The position numbers and the translations under genes are program-made. Of a stretch of DNA of 64,000 nucleotides, positions 35,458-43,106 are shown piece after piece. Numbering within the stretch: position 1 is the stretch's first letter; each line of letters starts with the position of its first letter. Source of the DNA: Kineosporia mesophila (GTDB lineage: Bacteria; Actinomycetota; Actinomycetes; Actinomycetales; Kineosporiaceae); the NCBI RefSeq assembly GCF_021129235.1, contig NZ_JAJOMA010000027.1, positions 38,290 through 102,289 on the forward strand. The letters are read 5' to 3'. Below the pieces are notes generated by a model that was not told where the DNA came from, did no database searches, and worked only from the letters and a program-made list of their open reading frames with translations.

Positions 35458-36244
35458 TCACGTCGGTGAAGCCGAGTTCGCCCACCCGGCCGGTGATCTC
35501 CTCGTAGAAGTCGGCGCTGGACAGTGAGAACGGCACGTCGGGGCGGGAGCCCGGCGCGTCGAGCATCAGGTAGCGGGGGAAGTCCGCGCCCTCGCGCCCG
35601 GCCCCGGCCAGGGCCTCGTCCAGGAGCTTCTGCTGCCCGGCCAGCCCGGTGTACCACTCCTCCAGGGTGCCGGCGGCCGGGCCGAGCGTCATCCAGCCGT
35701 CGCCGGCCCGGGCCGCGTAGCGCACGCTGCGCGGGCCGTTGGCCGAGATGATCACGGGCAGGTCCGGCACCGCCGGCAGGGTGCGCGCGTCGTCGGTGGA
35801 GAACCAGCGGCCCTGCTCGCTGACGTGGTCCTCGCTGCGCAGGCGCAGCAGCTGACCGGTGAACTCCTGGAACCGGTCGACGCGCTCCCGGGTGGTCATC
35901 GGGGCCTGGCCGAGCACGCGGGAGTCGAGGTCACCGCCGGTGCCGACGCCCAGCACGAACCGGCCGCCGGAGATGTCGTGCACGGCCTGGGCCTCACGCA
36001 GCAGGGCGAAGGGGTGGCGGAAGTTCGGCGCGCACACCGCCGTGCCGAGCCGGATGCGGGAGGTGAGGGTGGCCGCGGCGGTGAGGGTCGGGATGCCTCC
36101 CAGCCAGGGCGAGTCGGGCAGGCCGCCCCAGATCAGGTGGTCGTAGGTCCAGGCGTGGTCGAACCCCATCTCCTCCGTCGCGGCCCACATCGGGCGCGAC
36201 TGCGCCCATGGCTGGTCGGTGAGAATGGTGACGCCGTGCTTCAC
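35351..36244 (-). CDS. LLM-class (probable F420-dependent) oxidoreductase, second copy type
   Basis: A 297-residue luciferase-like fold protein. It has MKHGVTILTDQPWAQSRPMW, DHAWTYDHLIWGGLPDSPWL, RIRLGTAVCAPNFRHPFALL, DISGGRFVLGVGTGGDLDS and LPVIISANGPRSVRYAARAG, typical of the TIGR03-type F420-dependent LLM families. The two LLM proteins of the window share only the fold. Its 3' end overlaps the eroded GH2 frame on the other strand. It has no operon partners. The substrate is unknown. Confidence 0.87.
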   Translation of the reverse strand: MKHGVTILTDQPWAQSRPMWAATEEMGFDHAWTYDHLIWGGLPDSPWLGGIPTLTAAATLTSRIRLGTAVCAPNFRHPFALLREAQAVHDISGGRFVLGVGTGGDLDSRVLGQAPMTTRERVDRFQEFTGQLLRLRSEDHVSEQGRWFSTDDARTLPAVPDLPVIISANGPRSVRYAARAGDGWMTLGPAAGTLEEWYTGLAGQQKLLDEALAGAGREGADFPRYLMLDAPGSRPDVPFSLSSADFYEEITGRVGELGFTDVITHWPRPSGPYQGGVKVLEEVASRLMARTTRTELA

Positions 36245-36384
36245 GGTGCTCCTTCTGATCAGCGGTCCTGGTCGCCGGGATGGCGGCCCCAGAGTATCGG
36301 CTCACGCGAAACCTCCTGATGCTCAGTCCAAACCGGTTCTCCGGGGCGGGATTGCCGGAACCGCTCGACGAGAAAGGTACATAT

Positions 36385-36430
36385 CGGGAAGTTAGGGCCG
36401 TTGACTTCCCGTTAGGTGGCTGCCTGTAAT
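36385..36430 (+). promoter_or_regulatory. promoter with inverted repeat over the -35 box
   Basis: TTGACT (36401-36406) and TGTAAT (36425-36430) are 18 bp apart. The inverted repeat CGGGAAGT (36385-36392) / ACTTCCCG (36404-36411) overlaps the -35 box. It lies 34 bp before the two small HTH genes, which may autoregulate through it. The rest of 36245-36384 shows no gene. Confidence 0.6.
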
Positions 36431-36463
36431 GGGGTGCGTACGGCCACGGGAGGATGAGCTCAC

Positions 36464-36772
36464 ATGCACGACGACGTCGCCTGCATCATTGCTGAGATCC
36501 GCCGTTTGGCAATGGATTTCCCTGGCGAGAGCACACCGCCGACGGTGGCCGGGCGCAGCGGCTGGTTCAGCGGGTTGCACACCGGCGTGGCAGTCGCGAC
36601 GGTGCTGCGCCTGAACACTCCCGCGCGGCACGCCCTGGCCCTGAGCGCCCAGGGGTACTCGGCCAGTCAGATCGCCCGCCTGACCGCCACCACCTCCGGG
36701 GTGGCCGCGCAGCGGGTGCGCCGGGCGCGCGAGGAACTGGGCGTCAGCGAGCGGTTCGGCGTGCTGTCATGA
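36464..36772 (+). CDS. small HTH protein, first of a coupled pair
   Basis: A 102-residue protein. Its C-terminal half (ALALSAQGYSASQIARLTAT, TSGVAAQRVRRAREELG) looks like a sigma-70 region 4 / LuxR-type helix-turn-helix. The N-terminal half has no recognised domain. GGGAGG stands nine bases before the ATG at 36464, and a good promoter with an inverted repeat lies upstream. Its stop overlaps the ATG of the next gene (ATGA), so the two products are made together. Probably a DNA-binding regulator; not assigned to a named family. Confidence 0.72.
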   Translation: MHDDVACIIAEIRRLAMDFPGESTPPTVAGRSGWFSGLHTGVAVATVLRLNTPARHALALSAQGYSASQIARLTATTSGVAAQRVRRAREELGVSERFGVLS

Positions 36773-37152
36773 CCGTCACGGCGTCACAGCTCGACGACAC
36801 CCGGCGGATGTTCGCCCAGCTGCGCTGCCTGGCCGGCGCCACGAGCGATCCGGAGGCGAAACGGCGTCTGCAGCAGAAGGCGTCCTTGCTGCTGGAGGGC
36901 CTGTCGCCGTCCGGGCTGTCCACGGGCCGGTCCGTGCGCAGCCACGTCGTCTATCCCCAGCACCTGACCGGGCGGGAGGTGGACGTGCTGGCCGTCGTCG
37001 GGGTGGGTGCCACCAACAGCGAGGCGGCCGAGCGCCTGGGGGTGACCACCGAGACGGTCAAGGGCTATCTGCGCACCGCGATGCACAAACTCCAGGCGAC
37101 GAACCGCTACAGCGCCGTCCAGTCGGCGCGCCAGCAGCGCTTCATCCCGTGA
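36769..37152 (+). CDS. small LuxR-type HTH regulator
   Basis: A 127-residue protein with a C-terminal LuxR/GerE HTH (LTGREVDVLAVVGVGATNSE, AAERLGVTTETVKGYL, MHKLQATNRYSAV). The N-terminal 60 residues are short and helical, with no receiver Asp pocket and no autoinducer domain, so it is an orphan effector. Coupled by ATGA overlap to the preceding small HTH gene. Followed by a dispersed palindromic element and the convergent MMPL gene. Confidence 0.82.
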   Translation: MTVTASQLDDTRRMFAQLRCLAGATSDPEAKRRLQQKASLLLEGLSPSGLSTGRSVRSHVVYPQHLTGREVDVLAVVGVGATNSEAAERLGVTTETVKGYLRTAMHKLQATNRYSAVQSARQQRFIP

Positions 37153-37360
37153 GCAGACCCGTGGTGACCACGACGGTGGCCGTCGTGACCCGCGTCCACC
37201 ATTCTGGGTGATCAGCGCCGGGCAGACTCGGCGAACACCACCCCGGAATCGAACGGACGCCGGCCGGGGCGCCCGAAAAGCGCTGTGATGAATTTCGTTC
37301 CGCAGAACAGCGGGATGCCCGAGCCTGGGGCGGTGACCACGAAGGCCGGCCACCTTCCTG

Positions 37361-37407
37361 TTCGTGATCACGCAAGATCTCCCCGGGGAGGCTTTGCCTG
37401 ATCACGA
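37361..37407. repeat. dispersed palindromic element, copy 7
   Basis: TTCGTGATCACGCAAGATCT then CCCCGGGGAG and GCTTTGCCTGATCACGA form an imperfect palindrome centred on CCCCGGGG. It lies between the convergent LuxR-type and MMPL genes. The rest of 37153-37429 shows no gene. Confidence 0.88.
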
Positions 37408-37429
37408 GCAAAGGAGGGCACCGGGCTGG

Positions 37430-39562
37430 CTACACGGGGGTCTTCTCCGGTTCTTCGGGCGCGGCGGGCCGGCGGGACAGCTCGCCCGGCCACCAGAACC
37501 AGCGTCCGAGCAGGGTGACCAGGGCCGGTACCAGCACGCTGCGCACCAGCAGGGTGTCGAGCAGCACGCCGAACCCGACGATCACGCCGATCTGGGTGAG
37601 GGTGATCAGGGGCAGGACCCCGAGCACCGCGAACACCGCCGCGAGCAGGATGCCGGCGCTGGTGATCACCCCGCCGGTCACCGCCAGGGCCACCGAGATC
37701 GGGCCGCGGGCGACATCTTCCGGTGACTTCGCGGCCTCCTCCCGGGCCCGGGTGGTGAGGAAGATGTTGTAGTCGACGCCCAGGGCCACCAGGAACAGGA
37801 ACGCCATCAGGGGCACGATCAGGTCCAGCGCGGGGAAGCCGAACCAGCGGTCGAACGCGAACCAGGCGGCGCCCATCGCGGCGGCGTAGGTGGCCACCAC
37901 GGTCAGCACCAGCAGCCCGGCCGCGACCAGGGAACGCAGCAGGACCAGCAGCACGGCCAGCACGACGAGCAGGACCAGGGGAATGACGATGCGGCGGTCG
38001 CGGTCGGCGATCCGGTCGGCGTCCAGGGCCTGGGCGTCGGAGCCACCCACCAGTGCCTGCGGGTCGATCCCGTCCACGGTGGTACGGATCTGCCGGATCG
38101 TGTCGAACGCCGCGCCGGAGGCCGGGGCGGCGTCGAGCACCACGTCGATGACGGTGCGGCCGGCGGTTGCGGACGTGTTCCGCTCGGGCCGGGCCGAGCG
38201 CACCCCGTCAAGGTCGGCGAGCGCGGTCTGGGCCTTCGCCGCGGCGTCGGTGGCGACCACCACGATCGTGGGCTGGGACGATCCGGCGGGGAAGTGCTCG
38301 CCCAGGGTCTCCTGGCCGGTGACCGACTCCGGGGTGGCGCGGAACTGCTCGGTCTGCGAGAGACCGGTACGCAGGCCGGCCAGGGGGATCATCAGCACCC
38401 CGAGCAGGACCAGGCTCGCGGAGCCGACCAGGACGGGGCGCCGGGTGACGCCCGCGGCCACGCGCCACCAGAAGCCGGAGCGCTCGGCGACCTCCTGCCC
38501 GGCGCGCGGCACGAACGGCCAGAACAGCCGACGGCCGGGCACGGTCATGGCGGCGGGCAGGACGAGCAGGGCGTACAGGACAGCGGTGACGATGCCGAGC
38601 GCGCCGCCCAGGCCGATGTTGCGGCTGGAGGGACTCTGCGCGAAGCCCAGGCACAGCAGGGCGAGCACGACCGTGCCGGAGCTGGCCAGGATCGCCGGGG
38701 CGGCCCGGTCGACGGCGATCCGCATGGCCTCGTACCGGTTCTCGTGACGCCGCAGCTCCTCGCGGTAGCGGGCGATGAGCAGCAGGGCGTAGTTCGTGCC
38801 GGCGCCGAACACCAGCACCGAGGTGATGCCGACCGAGGCACCGTCGGTGGTGAACGGCAGCACCTTGGTGCCGACCGCGACGACGGAGACGGCCACCTGG
38901 TCGGCGACGCCGACCACGGCCAGGGGCACCAGCCACAGCCAGGGGCTGCGGTAGGTCAGGAGCAGCAGCACGGCCACGACCAGGGCGGTGACCATCAGCA
39001 GCCGGGTGTCGGCGCCGTCGAACACCCCGGCCAGGTCGACGGTGAAGGCCGGGCCGCCGGTGACCTGGGCGCGCAGGCCGCCGGTCAGTTCCCGCCCCAG
39101 GTAGGTGCGCATGTCGCCGACCGTGGCGACCAGCTCGTCGTTGGAGGCCCGGGCCGACAGCGGCACGCCGACGATCGCGGCCGCCCCGTCGTCGGAGAAC
39201 TGCTGAAACACGGTGGAGCCCTCGACGGCGTACCGCTGCAGGCTCTTGACCAGGGTCTCGACCGTGGCCCGGTCGTCGTCGGTGAGCTGGGCGCCGTCTG
39301 AGCCGGTGGCGCCGGCGCGGTCGATCACCACGATCGCGGGGACGATCTCGCTGCCGCCGAGTTCGTCGCGCACCTGCTCGGCCTGCCGGGACTCGGCGCC
39401 GGCGGGCACGTTGGCCACCCCGGCGTCCGACTCGTCGGCGGTGATCGGCAGGGCGAGCGCGAGGCCGGAGAACAGCACGGCCAGGAGCACGACCAGCCAG
39501 CTCAGTCGCGGGCCCACCAGATGCGGCAATCGGCGTTTAGTTCCACCGTCGAATAGTTCCAC
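37430..39562 (-). CDS. MMPL/RND-family membrane transporter
   Basis: A 710-residue protein with two repeats of the MMPL layout: a helix, a large extracytoplasmic loop, then a five-helix bundle. The bundles include GITSVLVFGAGTNYALLLIA and IVPLMAFLFLVALGVDYNIF, each with the acidic/polar residues (GAGTNY / GVDYN) of the proton relay; the first copy has Thr-Asn where Asp-Tyr is usual. Homologues export lipids, siderophores or drugs. The start GTG 39562 overlaps the tandem operator and lacks a ribosome site; GTG 39517 is a plausible alternative. It is divergent from a MarR gene only 23 bp away, its probable regulator. Confidence 0.86.
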   Translation of the reverse strand: MELFDGGTKRRLPHLVGPRLSWLVVLLAVLFSGLALALPITADESDAGVANVPAGAESRQAEQVRDELGGSEIVPAIVVIDRAGATGSDGAQLTDDDRATVETLVKSLQRYAVEGSTVFQQFSDDGAAAIVGVPLSARASNDELVATVGDMRTYLGRELTGGLRAQVTGGPAFTVDLAGVFDGADTRLLMVTALVVAVLLLLTYRSPWLWLVPLAVVGVADQVAVSVVAVGTKVLPFTTDGASVGITSVLVFGAGTNYALLLIARYREELRRHENRYEAMRIAVDRAAPAILASSGTVVLALLCLGFAQSPSSRNIGLGGALGIVTAVLYALLVLPAAMTVPGRRLFWPFVPRAGQEVAERSGFWWRVAAGVTRRPVLVGSASLVLLGVLMIPLAGLRTGLSQTEQFRATPESVTGQETLGEHFPAGSSQPTIVVVATDAAAKAQTALADLDGVRSARPERNTSATAGRTVIDVVLDAAPASGAAFDTIRQIRTTVDGIDPQALVGGSDAQALDADRIADRDRRIVIPLVLLVVLAVLLVLLRSLVAAGLLVLTVVATYAAAMGAAWFAFDRWFGFPALDLIVPLMAFLFLVALGVDYNIFLTTRAREEAAKSPEDVARGPISVALAVTGGVITSAGILLAAVFAVLGVLPLITLTQIGVIVGFGVLLDTLLVRSVLVPALVTLLGRWFWWPGELSRRPAAPEEPEKTPV

Positions 39563-39569
39563 AGTCGAA
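39540..39569. promoter_or_regulatory. tandem operator at MMPL/marR divergent promoter
   Basis: GTTCCACCGTCGAA (39540-39553) and GTTCCACAGTCGAA (39556-39569) are direct repeats with a 16-bp period and 13/14 identity. They cover the MMPL start and lie 16 bp before the MarR start. A MarR-family protein could bind here to control both genes. Confidence 0.6.
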
Positions 39570-39585
39570 AGAGTAGGATGGCGAC

Positions 39586-40104
39586 GTGCCGGACCACCAT
39601 TCGAGACCCGCCGAGGCCACCGCGCGTCCCCACTCCCACGGCGACCGGCGGCCCGAGGCGGTGCGGGCCGTGCGGGCGATGGCAGCGTTCGCCACCGAGT
39701 CGGAGATGTACCTGGCCGCGACCGGGCGTGACGAGGCGCTGCACCGCACCGACCTCAACGGCCTGCGCGTGGTGATGTCCTCCGGTGACGAGCCGGTCAC
39801 GCCGCGGCGGCTGAGCCAGGCACTGCAACTGAGCGCGCCGGCGACCTCGGCCATGCTCGACCGACTGGAGCGGCTGGGTCACGTGGAGCGGCGCCCGCAC
39901 CCGCACGACCGGCGCTCGGTCGTGGTGGTCGCCACCGATCACGCCCACACGGTGGGGGCGTCGATGTTCGGACGCGTCGGGGCCCGGATGGCACCGGTCC
40001 TGGCTTCCCGTAGCGCCGGCGAACTGGCCGTGATCGCACAGTTTCTCGAAGACGCGGCGGTGGCCACCGGGTCGGCCCGGGCCGACATCCGCACCACCTC
40101 CTGA
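39586..40104 (+). CDS. MarR-family transcriptional regulator
   Basis: A 172-residue regulator. The winged HTH spans NGLRVVMSSGDEPVTPRRLS, QALQLSAPATSAMLDRLERL and GHVERRPHPHDRRSVVV, where the wing ends in the family's DxRxxxV signature. The N-terminal 25 residues (His/Pro/Arg rich) are not conserved. The GTG at 39586 has GGATGG upstream. It is divergent from the MMPL transporter with overlapping control DNA, implying that it represses the pump and itself until a ligand binds. Confidence 0.87.
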   Translation: MPDHHSRPAEATARPHSHGDRRPEAVRAVRAMAAFATESEMYLAATGRDEALHRTDLNGLRVVMSSGDEPVTPRRLSQALQLSAPATSAMLDRLERLGHVERRPHPHDRRSVVVVATDHAHTVGASMFGRVGARMAPVLASRSAGELAVIAQFLEDAAVATGSARADIRTTS

Positions 40105-40229
40105 CCAGCGGCCAACTACCCGATGGGTCCCGGAAGCGGGCTGAAAGTCGTTGTTCCCGAACCAGATTCCGTACGCTCACGGCCCAGTCCGGCTCCGGCC
40201 ACTGCACTCCGGCCGGTCACGACGGACCT

Positions 40230-40419
40230 GGGCCACACCTGATCGTCCTCTTCTCCGGCCCGGAGGGCTCGCCGGTCCAGATCACCGTGGCGGGCACCGG
40301 CGGCCGCAGATCCGGGCCGGACCAGCGTCACGGTCGAGCGGAAGCAGGACGAGAACCAGATCATGTTCCACGACCCGCTCGGTCCGGCCCCCGATCCGGA
40401 CCCGATCACGCCGGACTGA
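40230..40419 (+). pseudogene. frameshifted remnant of the CBM-like protein encoded at 41662-42459
   Basis: Two reading frames together resemble the C-terminus of the protein at 41662. Frame one gives HLIVLFSGPEGSPVQITVAG (compare TLTILYESDGARDLYVSVNG). After a shift near 40320 the next frame gives VTVERKQDENQIMFHDPLGP then APDPD (compare ITLEKGSNTLLFHNPVGPAP), ending in TGA at 40419. There is no start codon or N-terminal part. The rest of the 397-bp gap between MarR and the kinase gene shows nothing else I can support. Confidence 0.55.
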
Positions 40420-40501
40420 ACCCCACCCGGGATGTGCACGTGATGCAGGACAGGTGCAGGGCTGCACCTGTCCGGCATCCCCCTCCCCCGGAGGCAGCAC
40501 G

Positions 40502-41665
40502 TTGGTCCAGCGCACCCTTCCCGCCCGGCGCGGGATCGTCCGCACCGGCCGTCCCGGTGTCCAGGCCGCGGTGGCCCTCACCCTGGCCCGCGCGGTTCTG
40601 GTGCTGCGGCTGGTCGGCTGCCTGATGGCGGCCCTGGCCGGGCTGGCCACCGTCGGCCCGCAGGCCTGGGCCCGGTTCCTGCTCCCCCTGGCCCTGGTCC
40701 TGGCCATCACCCTCGTCCAGGAACGGGTGCTGGACCGGCTCGGACCGGGACGGCCCCGCGTCGCCCTGATCGCCGCCGACACCGTCATCGGGCTGGGCGT
40801 CCTGCTCCTGGGCATCGGTGACCCGGTCTGCCTGATCTACCAGGCCGGCACCTCCGCCCTGGCCGGCGCCCTGCTGGGCCGGATGGCCACGCCGGTCTGG
40901 ATCGGCCAGGCCCTGCTCGCGGCCGCCACCGAGGGGGTCGTGCTCGGCGAGAACGCCGCGTCCCCGGCCGGGGCGGCCTTCGTGCTCGTGGTGCCGATGC
41001 TGGTGTTCCTGGCCGGTGCCGGCGCCGGCGGCGCGGGTGGCCCGCTGCTCACGCGGCTCCAGAACGAACTGGAAGACGAACGGGAACAGGACGAGACCCC
41101 CACGGCCGACCGGGTGCGGAACCTGCTGCGCTCGGCCTCGCTGTCCGTGGTCCGGGCCTCGGCCCGGCCCGGACTCGCCGACCGGCTCGCCCGGCTGCTC
41201 GTCGATGACGCCTCGACCGCCCGGCAACTGGCCCGGACCCCGGTACGGGGGCTGCGTTTCGACGACCCGCGGACGGACTTCGCCGATCTGGTCGGGCGGA
41301 TGTCGCGGGAATGGGCGGCCGGGCGGCCGATCCGGGTGCGCACCGAACTCACCCCGATCGCGCCCTCGCCGCCCGTGCGCCACGCCCTGGCGGTGATCCT
41401 CGACGAGGCCCTGGAGAACGTCCTGCGCCACGCCCACGCCACCCGGGCCGGCCTGGAACTGCGCGGGCAGGGACAGCATCTGGAACTGACCATCCAGGAC
41501 AACGGCCGGGGATTCGCCGTCCCCAGCCACGACGAGGTCCTGTACACCGGCCGCTACGAGGGACTGAGACTGATGACTGCCCACGCGACCGGGATCGGCG
41601 CGACGCTGACCGTCACGTCCGAGCCGTACTCCGGCACCACGATCAGCGTGCGGCTGCCGGCATGA
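40502..41665 (+). CDS. membrane histidine-kinase-like ATPase lacking a visible phosphoacceptor
   Basis: A 387-residue protein. The N-terminal ~200 residues contain about five hydrophobic segments (LVLRLVGCLMAALAGLATVG, FLLPLALVLAITLVQ and others). The C-terminus is a GHKL ATPase of the NarX/DesK class: HALAVILDEALENVLRHAHA (N box), IQDNGRGF (G1), EGLRLMTAHATGIGATLTVT (G2). The usual HisKA_3 motif (E-R-x-x-x-x-x-L-H-D) is not found; only SREW and LARTPVRG occupy that region. The start is TTG 40502, seven bases after a perfect GGAGG. It overlaps the next gene by ATGA. No response regulator is adjacent. Confidence 0.75.
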   Translation: MVQRTLPARRGIVRTGRPGVQAAVALTLARAVLVLRLVGCLMAALAGLATVGPQAWARFLLPLALVLAITLVQERVLDRLGPGRPRVALIAADTVIGLGVLLLGIGDPVCLIYQAGTSALAGALLGRMATPVWIGQALLAAATEGVVLGENAASPAGAAFVLVVPMLVFLAGAGAGGAGGPLLTRLQNELEDEREQDETPTADRVRNLLRSASLSVVRASARPGLADRLARLLVDDASTARQLARTPVRGLRFDDPRTDFADLVGRMSREWAAGRPIRVRTELTPIAPSPPVRHALAVILDEALENVLRHAHATRAGLELRGQGQHLELTIQDNGRGFAVPSHDEVLYTGRYEGLRLMTAHATGIGATLTVTSEPYSGTTISVRLPA

Positions 41666-42459
41666 GCGCCCCCTCGCGGCGTTCCCTGGTCACCTCGCCC
41701 ACCACCTCGCTGTGGCCCTCCGGGCGCCCGGTCTGGCTGATCAGCCTCATCGGACTGTCCGGGGGCCTGGCCGCGCTGGCCGTGCCGTTCCTGCCGCCGG
41801 TACTCGCCGAGGCCGGGCCGCCACCGACGGCCGCGACAGCCGCGACGGCCGCGACGGCCGCGACGGCCCAGGAACCCTCCGGTGAGCCCGGCACCCCGGC
41901 CGCGATGACGCAGACGACCGAGGTCAGCGAGCCCGCCCGGGCCGTCAGGACGTCCCGGGCCGCCGCGACCACGCCACCGGCCACCCCGAAGACCACCACC
42001 TCGTCCACCATCCCCCGGCCCTCGAAAACCTCTGCTCCCGAGCGGAAGACCCCGACCAGCAGACCACCGGCCCCGACCTTCGCCCCGGTGACCGTCAACG
42101 CCACCGACAGCGGCAACACCCGCGCCGACGTGCAGGCCGTGGACTGCCCCACGTGTGCGGCGGGCAGCCGCATCGCCTACCTGGCCGGGGCCTCCGGCCT
42201 GACCGTGCCGGTGAACGATGTGGCGGTCGCGGGCACCCGCACCCTGACGATCCTCTACGAGAGCGACGGCGCCCGTGACCTCTACGTCAGCGTGAACGGC
42301 GGCGCCGACCAGCAACTGGCCGGCCTGACCGGGCGCGGCGACTGGGAGACCCCGGCCGGCACCACCCTGCGCATCACCCTGGAGAAGGGCAGCAACACCC
42401 TCCTGTTCCACAACCCGGTCGGCCCGGCGCCGGACCTGGACCAGTTCAGCATCCGGTGA
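41662..42459 (+). CDS. single-pass membrane/secreted protein with CBM6/35-like domain
   Basis: A 265-residue protein. One N-terminal hydrophobic segment (VWLISLIGLSGGLAALAVPF) acts as signal anchor. It is followed by an Ala-Thr tandem repeat (TAATAATAATAATAQ, encoded by a 9-bp DNA repeat at 41829-41867) and a Thr/Pro/Ser-rich stalk to about residue 145. The last 120 residues resemble the beta-sandwich of CBM6/CBM35 carbohydrate-binding modules (VTVNATDSGNTRADVQ, SVNGGADQQLAGL, GSNTLLFHNPVGPAPDLDQF). Two Cys in CPTCAAG may pair. Translationally coupled to the kinase-like gene, so it may present an outside sugar-binding domain to that sensor; this is inference. Confidence 0.72.
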   Translation: MSAPSRRSLVTSPTTSLWPSGRPVWLISLIGLSGGLAALAVPFLPPVLAEAGPPPTAATAATAATAATAQEPSGEPGTPAAMTQTTEVSEPARAVRTSRAAATTPPATPKTTTSSTIPRPSKTSAPERKTPTSRPPAPTFAPVTVNATDSGNTRADVQAVDCPTCAAGSRIAYLAGASGLTVPVNDVAVAGTRTLTILYESDGARDLYVSVNGGADQQLAGLTGRGDWETPAGTTLRITLEKGSNTLLFHNPVGPAPDLDQFSIR

Positions 42460-42469
42460 TCAGATCGGG

Positions 42470-42491
42470 CGGAACCGCATTCCGGTAAGCT
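42470..42491 (+). promoter_or_regulatory. candidate TetR autoregulatory operator and -10 box
   Basis: CGGAACCGCATTCCG (42470-42484) is a CGGAA-N5-TTCCG palindrome next to TAAGCT (42486-42491). It lies 40 bp before the TetR start. It shares the half-sites and spacing of the palindrome in the LLM promoter at 11897-11911. Confidence 0.5.
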
Positions 42492-42524
42492 CGGGATCCA
42501 CCCGCCGCTTTGGAGAACCGTCCT

Positions 42525-43106
42525 ATGTCCGAGACACCGCCGCCCCGGCGGGTGCGTGCCGACGCCCAGCGCAACGTCGACCTGCTGCTGGAGGCGGCCA
42601 CCGAAGTGTTCGCCGAGTCGGGGGTGGACGCGCCGGTGCGGGAGATCGCCGTGCGGGCCGGGGTCGGGGTGGGCACGCTCTACCGGCACTTCCCGCAGCG
42701 CTCGGACCTGATCGTGGCCGTGTTCAAGACCGAGGTGGACGCCTGTGCCGAGGTCGCGCCGGTGCTGGCGGCGCAGCACGACCCGCTCGAGGCCCTGATC
42801 CGCTGGCTCATGCGGTTCACCCGGTTCATCATCACCAAGCGGGGCCTGGCCAGTGCCCTGCAGTCGGGCGACCCGGCGTTCGAGCAGTTGCCCGGCTACT
42901 TCGACACCCGCTTCTCCCCCGTGCTCGGAGAACTGCTGAAGACCGCCGAGACGGCCGGTGAGATCAACGCGGACGACGTCGAGCCCATCGACCTGCTGCG
43001 GGCCGTCGCCAACCTGTCACTGCCCTCCGCCGAAGACCCGGACCACACGCTGCGCATGGTCCGGCTCCTGATCGACGGGCTCAGGTTCAGCGCTTTACGG
43101 CAGTAA
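42525..43106 (+). CDS. TetR-family transcriptional regulator
   Basis: A 193-residue regulator. The N-terminal TetR HTH is clear: ADAQRNVDLLLEAATEVFAE, VREIAVRAGVGVGTLYRHFP, QRSDLIVAVF. The all-helical C-terminal domain resembles the SbtR/TetR_C_33-like group. The ATG at 42525 follows GGAGAACCG. No transporter or enzyme is co-directional. Its last 12 bp overlap the convergent serine hydrolase gene. A palindrome upstream suggests autoregulation. Confidence 0.88.
   Translation: MSETPPPRRVRADAQRNVDLLLEAATEVFAESGVDAPVREIAVRAGVGVGTLYRHFPQRSDLIVAVFKTEVDACAEVAPVLAAQHDPLEALIRWLMRFTRFIITKRGLASALQSGDPAFEQLPGYFDTRFSPVLGELLKTAETAGEINADDVEPIDLLRAVANLSLPSAEDPDHTLRMVRLLIDGLRFSALRQ

Noticed and set aside
36464..37152. 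Toxin-antitoxin module
   Set aside because: Both proteins look like DNA-binding regulators; neither resembles a known toxin fold.
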